Made by a program: the position numbers and the translations under genes. Shown piece by piece: positions 5,576 to 8,846 of a stretch of 8,846 nucleotides of DNA (position 1 is its first letter; every line of letters starts with the position of its first letter). Where the stretch lies: assembly GCA_021825955.1 (NCBI GenBank), contig JAKAEH010000019.1, forward strand, positions 1 through 8,846. The letters run 5' to 3'. The DNA comes from a bacterium (GTDB lineage: Bacteria > Patescibacteria > Microgenomatia > Levybacterales > UBA12049). The notes beneath the pieces are model-generated. The model did not search any database and was not told where the DNA came from. It saw nothing but the letters and a program-made list of their open reading frames with translations.

Positions 5576-6294
5576 TAAGATGTAGGAAAAATCTCCCCTT
5601 GAAAAATCATCTCAAACATACATTCATCACATACAACTATATTCTTCATACTTTGAGTCGGAAGATATCTCTCTTTCACTTCTGATAAATATAAATATTC
5701 TGGATATATTTTCGGAGAACATGAATTTATGAAATCTTTTCCGGCACTAGTGCCGGAAAAGGCGCTAGCGCTTACGAAATAACACTTTACATCGTCGAAC
5801 TTTGTAGTATCTTCAATTAAATATTCACCTTCATATTGTCCCATTAAATAAACTTTAAAGGGTTTTTGTTTTTCTTTATTTATGAACAAATATGTGGCTA
5901 TAGGTACAATATCTCCGACTGAATATGTGTGTGATATTCGGCAAATTCTGTTAGTGCTATTGATACAGCATCTAGAACAATATATTCTTTTGCTTCTTGG
6001 AAGGAGTTTGAAGATAAGTTTGTATAGATCTTTAACCAATTTTAATTCTGGTCTTTGTTTTCCTATCCAGATGAGTGTGTAAATTATACATTTTCTACAG
6101 TTTCCTGACCAAGTTCCGTGATAGCAACATTTCCATTTCTTTTCTTCTTTTTCTACTTTTTCTTCTTTTCCTTTTCCATTAAATTCTAAGTTTTCTGAGT
6201 TGACGAGAGTTTTAAGAGGATTTTGTAAATCGTGTTCTTCAAAAACAAACTCATCCATCTTCTTCTGATCAAAAAAACATGAATAAGAAATCAT
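5575..6294 (-). CDS. Cys-rich protein with palindrome-encoded insert
   Basis: The protein is 239 residues from the ATG at 6294; Met13 (MDEFVFEEHD, 6258) is an equally plausible start. An acidic/basic linker (residues 41-53) precedes a first Cys/His cluster C56, C57, H59, C66, C69. A second cluster is C106, C109, C110, C118. A final CxxC is at C222-C225. The paired Cys groups suggest two or more zinc sites, but no known ribbon or RING spacing fits exactly. Residues 175-187 (SASAFSGTSAGKD) are encoded by a palindromic element shared with the intergenic copy at 4982-5014. This is a small-residue loop, probably tolerated between structured parts. Function is unknown. A GTTCTTTC-type hairpin lies upstream of its start, after the hydroxylase gene. 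Confidence 0.75.
   Translation of the reverse strand: MISYSCFFDQKKMDEFVFEEHDLQNPLKTLVNSENLEFNGKGKEEKVEKEEKKWKCCYHGTWSGNCRKCIIYTLIWIGKQRPELKLVKDLYKLIFKLLPRSKRIYCSRCCINSTNRICRISHTYSVGDIVPIATYLFINKEKQKPFKVYLMGQYEGEYLIEDTTKFDDVKCYFVSASAFSGTSAGKDFINSCSPKIYPEYLYLSEVKERYLPTQSMKNIVVCDECMFEMIFQGEIFPTS
5736..5771. repeat. palindromic element inserted in a coding sequence
   Basis: A perfect 26-base palindrome (5736-5761, half-site CTTTTCCGGCACT) is followed by the 10-base palindrome GCGCTAGCGC (5762-5771). The same order occurs between genes at 4981-5014. It is read in frame and without a stop by the minus-strand gene 5575-6294. Confidence 0.9.
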
Positions 6295-6305
6295 TTTCGA
6301 ATATG

Positions 6306-6341
6306 GTTCTTTCGACCGAAGGTTGAAAGAACGGCTCCGCC
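6306..6341. terminator. hairpin after the hydroxylase gene
   Basis: GTTCTTTCGACC (6306-6317), loop GAA, GGTTGAAAGAAC (6321-6332) is a 12-bp stem with one mismatch, which can be a G-U pair in one of the two RNA strands. A small GGC-TCC-GCC stem (6333-6341) is attached. It lies 6 bases past the stop of the minus-strand gene ending at 6348, and in the 53-bp spacer before the next minus-strand gene. Confidence 0.6.
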
Positions 6342-6347
6342 AGAAAA

Positions 6348-7073
6348 CTAGTGATTATAAGGTGAGATCGAAATCAAAAACAAAAGAAAATCATTCAACA
6401 AAGAAATTGGAGAAGGCAGAGGCCGCTTCACATCTAAAAACAAAACAACCCTTGGAACTGAAGTATCGTTTTTAACGAAATGTAAATAAGTTTCATCAAA
6501 TAAAACTCCTTCTCCATTTTTCCATTCATATATTTCTGAGTCTACTGAAATGTAACAATCACCCAACTCTTTAGGAGGAATAGATAATCCCAGATGATAC
6601 CTTAAGATACCTTTGAAAGGTCCATAGTGAGCTGGTAAAGTTTTTCCTGGTTCCATAATACTGAAGAAAGCTGTAGTTATGTTTTTGTCCTTTTCTAATA
6701 TGTTTTTCAAAAAAGGGCATTCTTCCAGTGCATCGAATTCTTTCCCAAACATTTTAAGTTTGATAGTGGTCCATCCTTTCCAGAAGTTTTCGTCTTCAAC
6801 GATGAAATTCTTTCCTACATTTTCTTCTATTTCCTCTTTTTGTAAAATTTTAAAATATTCATCTCTGATTTCTCTCCAATTTTCTTCCAGAAGAATAGAA
6901 GTTGGAAAGATTTTCTTCTTTTCCTCTTCAGTATAGAATACTTTCTTTTCCGTGATACTTTCTATAAATTGGTTGTAAGGGAGGAAAGCTTCTGTAGGGT
7001 TTCTCAACACATATATCGCTAACAATCCCAGTATTATCAGCCCTAGGTATGCATACAGTTCCAAGATTTCCAT
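6348..7073 (-). CDS. aspartyl/asparaginyl beta-hydroxylase-like, membrane-anchored
   Basis: The protein is 241 residues from the ATG at 7073. Residues 5-23 form an N-terminal membrane anchor, so it is probably a type II protein like animal AspH. The catalytic domain matches the family motif by motif. FFSIMEPG (136-143) holds the 2-oxoglutarate-contacting Ser138 and Met140. LPAHYGP has the iron ligand His149. LRYHLGLSIP has Arg158 and His160. FDETYLHFVKN has the second iron ligand His198. PRVVLFLDVKRP has Arg208. All key residues of this two-His, Asp-free iron centre are present, so activity is likely. The family hydroxylates Asp/Asn in EGF-like domains in the ER lumen, but here the substrate is unknown. 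A hydrophobic tail (217-236) is unusual and might re-contact the membrane. It reads divergently from 7225. Confidence 0.88.
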   Translation of the reverse strand: MEILELYAYLGLIILGLLAIYVLRNPTEAFLPYNQFIESITEKKVFYTEEEKKKIFPTSILLEENWREIRDEYFKILQKEEIEENVGKNFIVEDENFWKGWTTIKLKMFGKEFDALEECPFLKNILEKDKNITTAFFSIMEPGKTLPAHYGPFKGILRYHLGLSIPPKELGDCYISVDSEIYEWKNGEGVLFDETYLHFVKNDTSVPRVVLFLDVKRPLPSPISLLNDFLLFLISISPYNH

Positions 7074-7143
7074 GAAGATTCTGTTTCCTCTTATCTTTAC
7101 TTTCTTCTCTTCTTCTCTTTAGATCTCTTTTAATTCTTAAAAC
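7074..7143 (-). promoter_or_regulatory. purine-rich leader of the hydroxylase gene
   Basis: On the minus strand the 50 bases before the ATG at 7073 are an A/G-rich tract (the plus strand shows CTTCTC and TTTCTT runs), followed upstream by TTTTAAGAATTAAAAG. This must hold the leader and promoter, because the palindromic element begins at 7145. Confidence 0.3.
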
Positions 7144-7144
7144 A

Positions 7145-7185
7145 CTCGCGGAAGCGCAGCTTCCGCTCGTGGGCTTCGCCCACGA
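7145..7185. repeat. double-hairpin element, copy 2
   Basis: CTCG is followed by stem CGGAAGC, loop GCA, GCTTCCG (7149-7165), linker CT, then stem CGTGGGC, loop TTC, GCCCACG (7168-7184). It is the exact reverse complement of 7511-7551. It lies between two divergent starts (7073 and 7225), so it cannot be a 3'-end signal for either neighbour. Confidence 0.95.
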
Positions 7186-7224
7186 TTAAAAATTTAAAGT
7201 AAAATTAAAAATAAAGAAAAGCCT

Positions 7225-7509
7225 ATGAATGCTAGGAACATCCAAGAATACGTAGTGGCAAAAGTAATCGAACACTTGGAATATAGAGACGAAGAGATCA
7301 AAAACTTGAAGATACAAGCTTTGAAAAAAGACAAAGAAATCAAATACATGAAAGAATTATTAACAACAAACAGAGTTTGTTATGAATGTAAATGTAGCAG
7401 ATGTGATAAATTTTGTGTCAAGCTTCCGTTTCTCGATAAAGAGCATTTTCATGATGCCATACCTGAGTTTCCGGTGCTTTGTTACAATTGCTTCTTCACA
7501 ATTCTTTAA
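7225..7509 (+). CDS. coiled-coil and Cys-cluster small protein
   Basis: The protein is 94 residues from the ATG at 7225. Residues 12-45 form a charged, heptad-compatible helix (EHLEYRDEEIKNLKIQALKK), likely a dimerising coiled coil. A Cys-rich end follows: C52, C55, C57, C60 and C64, then H74 and H76, then C86 and C89. The CxxC pairs imply one or two zinc ions. Small coiled-coil plus zinc-knuckle proteins are common as lineage-specific giant-virus families, and DNA or protein binding is the usual guess. No specific family is recognised. The gene is bracketed by a perfect 42-bp inverted repeat, with one arm 40 bases before the ATG and the other starting 2 bases past the stop. Confidence 0.8.
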   Translation: MNARNIQEYVVAKVIEHLEYRDEEIKNLKIQALKKDKEIKYMKELLTTNRVCYECKCSRCDKFCVKLPFLDKEHFHDAIPEFPVLCYNCFFTIL

Positions 7510-7510
7510 T

Positions 7511-7551
7511 TCGTGGGCGAAGCCCACGAGCGGAAGCTGCGCTTCCGCGAG
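7511..7551. repeat. double-hairpin element, copy 3
   Basis: Stem CGTGGGC, loop GAA, GCCCACG (7512-7528), linker AG, stem CGGAAGC, loop TGC, GCTTCCG (7531-7547), then CGAG. It starts 2 bases after the stop of the 7225-7509 gene, so it may also serve as the mRNA 3' hairpin. It is identical to copy 2 in inverse orientation. Confidence 0.95.
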
Positions 7552-7613
7552 TTGAGTAAATAATCTTGAAAAATTCTTCGTATTTTATGGAAATATAGAA
7601 AACTTTAGGAAAA

Positions 7614-7653
7614 CTCGCGGAACCGAAGGTTCCGCTCGTGCGCGAAGCGCACG
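7614..7653. repeat. double-hairpin element, copy 4, with altered stems
   Basis: CTCG, stem CGGAACC, loop GAA, GGTTCCG (7618-7634), linker CT, stem CGTGCGC, loop GAA, GCGCACG (7637-7653). Compared with copies 2 and 3, each stem has a G/C swap on one side that is matched by the complementary swap on the other. It lies 3 bases past the stop of the minus-strand gene ending at 7657. Confidence 0.95.
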
Positions 7654-7656
7654 CTA

Positions 7657-7998
7657 CTAAAGCAATTCTATGTAGTTGTGTGTCTTGATACCTCCTAAAC
7701 CATCATCTACAATGAAACTCCTCGGATTTTTGATCCAGATGACCCCTTCATAGGTAGAACATACTTGCATGAAAGAATAAAATCTCCCTTTATCGGTTAA
7801 CGAATAAGTAAGAGAAGTATTGTCAATGAAGCCTAACATGCTATAATCTTGAAGCCAGCACTTAACTTCCAACTCATCTACTTCCAAGATCTCAATTCTT
7901 ACTTTTTCACCGATATGTGGTAGTTTCTTTCGTTTCTCCGTTTCTGTTTCAACCACTCTTTTCACTAAAGATAAGTCTAGATTTCTCACGGTTTTCAT
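7657..7998 (-). CDS. hypothetical protein, 113 residues
   Basis: It starts at the ATG at 7998. A basic, helical N-terminus (residues 1-27, LVKRVVETETEKRKK) precedes a beta-rich segment (HIGEKVRIEILEVDELEVKCWLQDY, then GFIDNTSLTYSL). The alternation of strands, with G-x-K-V-x-I at the beginning and G-F-I later, is faintly like an S1/OB barrel, but the support is too weak for a domain call. The C-terminus continues as YEGVIWIKNPRSFIVDDGLGG. No family is recognised. An AAAATTGA word lies 43-50 bases upstream, and the degenerate palindrome 8088-8203 lies further upstream. The 3' end abuts palindromic copy 4. Confidence 0.75.
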   Translation of the reverse strand: MKTVRNLDLSLVKRVVETETEKRKKLPHIGEKVRIEILEVDELEVKCWLQDYSMLGFIDNTSLTYSLTDKGRFYSFMQVCSTYEGVIWIKNPRSFIVDDGLGGIKTHNYIELL

Positions 7999-8040
7999 TT
8001 CTTTTTACTATTGTGTTGTTTCTCGGTTTTTATTGTTAGA

Positions 8041-8048
8041 TCAATTTT
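8041..8048 (-). promoter_or_regulatory. possible early-promoter word AAAATTGA
   Basis: On the minus strand this reads AAAATTGA, 43-50 bases before the start at 7998, within the usual range for the mimivirus early promoter core. Chance occurrence in AT-rich DNA cannot be excluded. Confidence 0.25.
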
Positions 8049-8087
8049 ATTATTGCGATGCAAAAGATCAGAAGTAAAATAAAATTA

Positions 8088-8203
8088 ATTGGTTAATTTT
8101 GCAGAGAAACGCATTCGTATGAAAGATATCAAAGAAATGTGATTTTTGTCACAAAAGAATGACAAGTATCATGAGATTGCGGTATTATGCACAATTAACC
8201 AAT
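8088..8203. repeat. 116-bp degenerate gap-free palindrome
   Basis: ATTGGTTAATT (8088-8098) is exactly complementary to AATTAACCAAT (8193-8203). Going inward, TGCA, CGCA, ATGA, TCA and finally TGTGA (8138-8142, against TCACA at 8149-8153) pair in register with no indel. By hand count about 37 of 58 positions pair. It lies 90 bases upstream of the gene starting at 7998 and could be an old fold-back element or the source of a structured RNA. Confidence 0.7.
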
Positions 8204-8207
8204 CTTT

Positions 8208-8278
8208 TTAGACCTTTGGTCAAAAAAACACAACACTCGCGGAAGCTTCGCTTCCGCTCGTGAGCGCGAAGCGCTCAC
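8208..8278. repeat. GACC/GGTC hairpin plus double-hairpin element, copy 5
   Basis: GACC, loop TTT, GGTC (8211-8221), flanked by T and A runs, is followed by the double-hairpin element: CTCG (8236-8239), stem CGGAAGC, loop TTC, GCTTCCG (8240-8256), linker CT, then stem GTGAGCGC, loop GAA, GCGCTCAC (8260-8278). The second stem is longer than in the other copies. The element ends 3 bases before the stop codon of the minus-strand gene 8282-8620, as expected for a 3'-end hairpin. Confidence 0.92.
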
Positions 8279-8281
8279 ATA

Positions 8282-8620
8282 CTAGAATGAAATATAGATG
8301 GTATGCGTAGACGACAGAATAGACAAATCATCCCGGATATCATCATATAACTCTGTCTTGTTTTTGGTCCCACATTCTAACCTATGAAACCTTTCTCTGA
8401 CCTCATTCAGAAATGTTCTCTTATTTTCCACAGACATTTCGTCGTTTAACTTCATAGCGAACCTTAAATGACCATTCTTATTTCTCTCGATTTCATTGAT
8501 CATTTTATCGTAGAATTCCTGTCTGGATTCTTTTAGTAGTTGATTTTGAGCTTCTACGCTCTTCTTTTTAAGGTTTTCGTTCAAATATTTGTAACAGAAG
8601 TTCTCAGGGAATGCTTCCAT
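8282..8620 (-). CDS. helical hypothetical protein, 112 residues
   Basis: It starts at the ATG at 8620 (MEAFPENFCYKYL). The protein is strongly charged and predicted mostly helical from composition: residues 10-50 (NENLKKKSVEAQNQLLKESR, then EFYDKMINEIERNK) and 57-100 (LNDEMSVENKRTFLNEVRER, then FHRLECG). It has only two Cys, no membrane segment and no recognisable motif, so no function is proposed. The leader on the minus strand is an A/C-rich tract made of CAAAAACAAA repeats. The stop is a TAG, immediately followed by palindromic copy 5. Confidence 0.75.
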   Translation of the reverse strand: MEAFPENFCYKYLNENLKKKSVEAQNQLLKESRQEFYDKMINEIERNKNGHLRFAMKLNDEMSVENKRTFLNEVRERFHRLECGTKNKTELYDDIRDDLSILSSTHTIYISF

Positions 8621-8682
8621 TTTTCTTCTTTCTTTTTGTTTTTGTTTGTTTTTGTTTGTTTTTGTTTCTTTTTGTTTGTTCA
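8621..8682. repeat. TTTTTGTTTGT low-complexity leader tract
   Basis: The plus strand shows TTTTTGTTTGTT-like units repeated several times, so the minus-strand gene 8282-8620 has an A/C-rich 5' leader. Giant-virus leaders before the ATG are often A-rich and unstructured. The G-interrupted periodicity suggests slippage growth. Confidence 0.6.
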
Positions 8683-8699
8683 GTTTTTAAAATTTTAGC

Positions 8700-8832
8700 T
8701 AAATGAGATTTAGGTTGATCATGTATTTCTAAATTTATTTCCATTCCTCTATCTTCTCTTACAAATCTAAACCAGATTTAGATTTTTCATGTAATTTCTA
8801 AATGAGATTTAGATTGATCATGTATTTCTAAA
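8700..8832. repeat. three dispersed copies of a ~33-bp direct repeat
   Basis: AAATGAGATTTAG, then TTGATCATGTATTTCTAAA after one variable base, occurs at 8701-8733 and 8800-8832 with one difference. A shorter, degenerate copy (AGATTTAGATTTTTCATG, then TTTCTAAAT) lies at about 8774-8803. Each unit has ATTTAG and CTAAAT at its ends as a small dyad around TGATCA. The array runs close to the window edge and may continue beyond it. No gene is visible here. Confidence 0.8.
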
Positions 8833-8846
8833 ATAAAATTCTATCT

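Noticed and set aside
7657..7998. S1/OB-fold RNA-binding domain
   Set aside because: Only a faint G-x-K-V and GFI pattern is present; the core glycine and aromatic spacing of S1 domains is not evident.
1..8846. Bacterial origin of the fragment
   Set aside because: No consistent ribosome binding sites, no operon-like overlaps and AT-rich eukaryote-virus style leaders. The AspH-like and SSB-like genes and the 3' hairpins fit a giant virus better.
1..8846. tRNA or rRNA genes
   Set aside because: No cloverleaf with a GTTC-type T-arm and no rRNA-like conserved stretch was seen; the GC-rich islands are all simple palindromes.

Overview
The window looks like part of an AT-rich nucleocytoplasmic large DNA virus (giant virus) genome. 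It holds about ten short, intronless genes on both strands, mostly ORFans, with very AT-rich leaders. Almost every gene end carries a GC-rich perfect or near-perfect palindrome. Two genes can be assigned: a protein resembling the T7 gp2.5-like single-stranded DNA-binding proteins described in giant viruses, and a membrane-anchored aspartyl/asparaginyl beta-hydroxylase-like protein. The palindrome load and gene style recall the Pithoviridae/Marseilleviridae side of the giant viruses, but this placement is inference and no diagnostic marker gene is present.

Layout. Positions 1-1161 hold no convincing gene. They contain an AT-rich stretch, a fold-back element (about 272-569) and an iteron-like array (748-1086). 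The putative SSB gene follows on the minus strand (1162-2397). A 408-bp divergent spacer with a double-hairpin element leads to a four-helix membrane protein (2806-3300, +). Next come a gene of unknown function (3602-4093, +) and a convergent minus-strand gene that is split by a frameshift (4135-4556). Two small plus-strand genes (4622-4960 and 5113-5541) face two minus-strand genes: a Cys-rich protein (5575-6294) and the hydroxylase (6348-7073). Then come a coiled-coil/Cys-cluster gene (7225-7509, +) and two minus-strand unknowns (7657-7998 and 8282-8620). The right edge holds pyrimidine-rich and direct repeats.

The most distinctive theme is a family of compact two-stem palindromic elements at 2510-2553, 7145-7185, 7511-7551, 7614-7653 and 8236-8278. 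Their boundary and linker bases (CTCG, CT/AG) are constant, while the stems differ by paired, structure-preserving substitutions. Two copies form a perfect inverted repeat around the 7225-7509 gene. A second palindrome class occurs once between genes (4982-5014) and once in frame inside a coding sequence (5736-5771), where it encodes a 13-residue insert, much like Rickettsia palindromic elements. Most palindromes lie just past stop codons, in line with the hairpin rule for giant-virus transcript 3' ends. The copies in the two divergent (promoter) spacers do not fit that rule.

No metabolic operon or defence system is recognisable. A replication origin in the left repeat region, beside the SSB gene, is a speculative idea.
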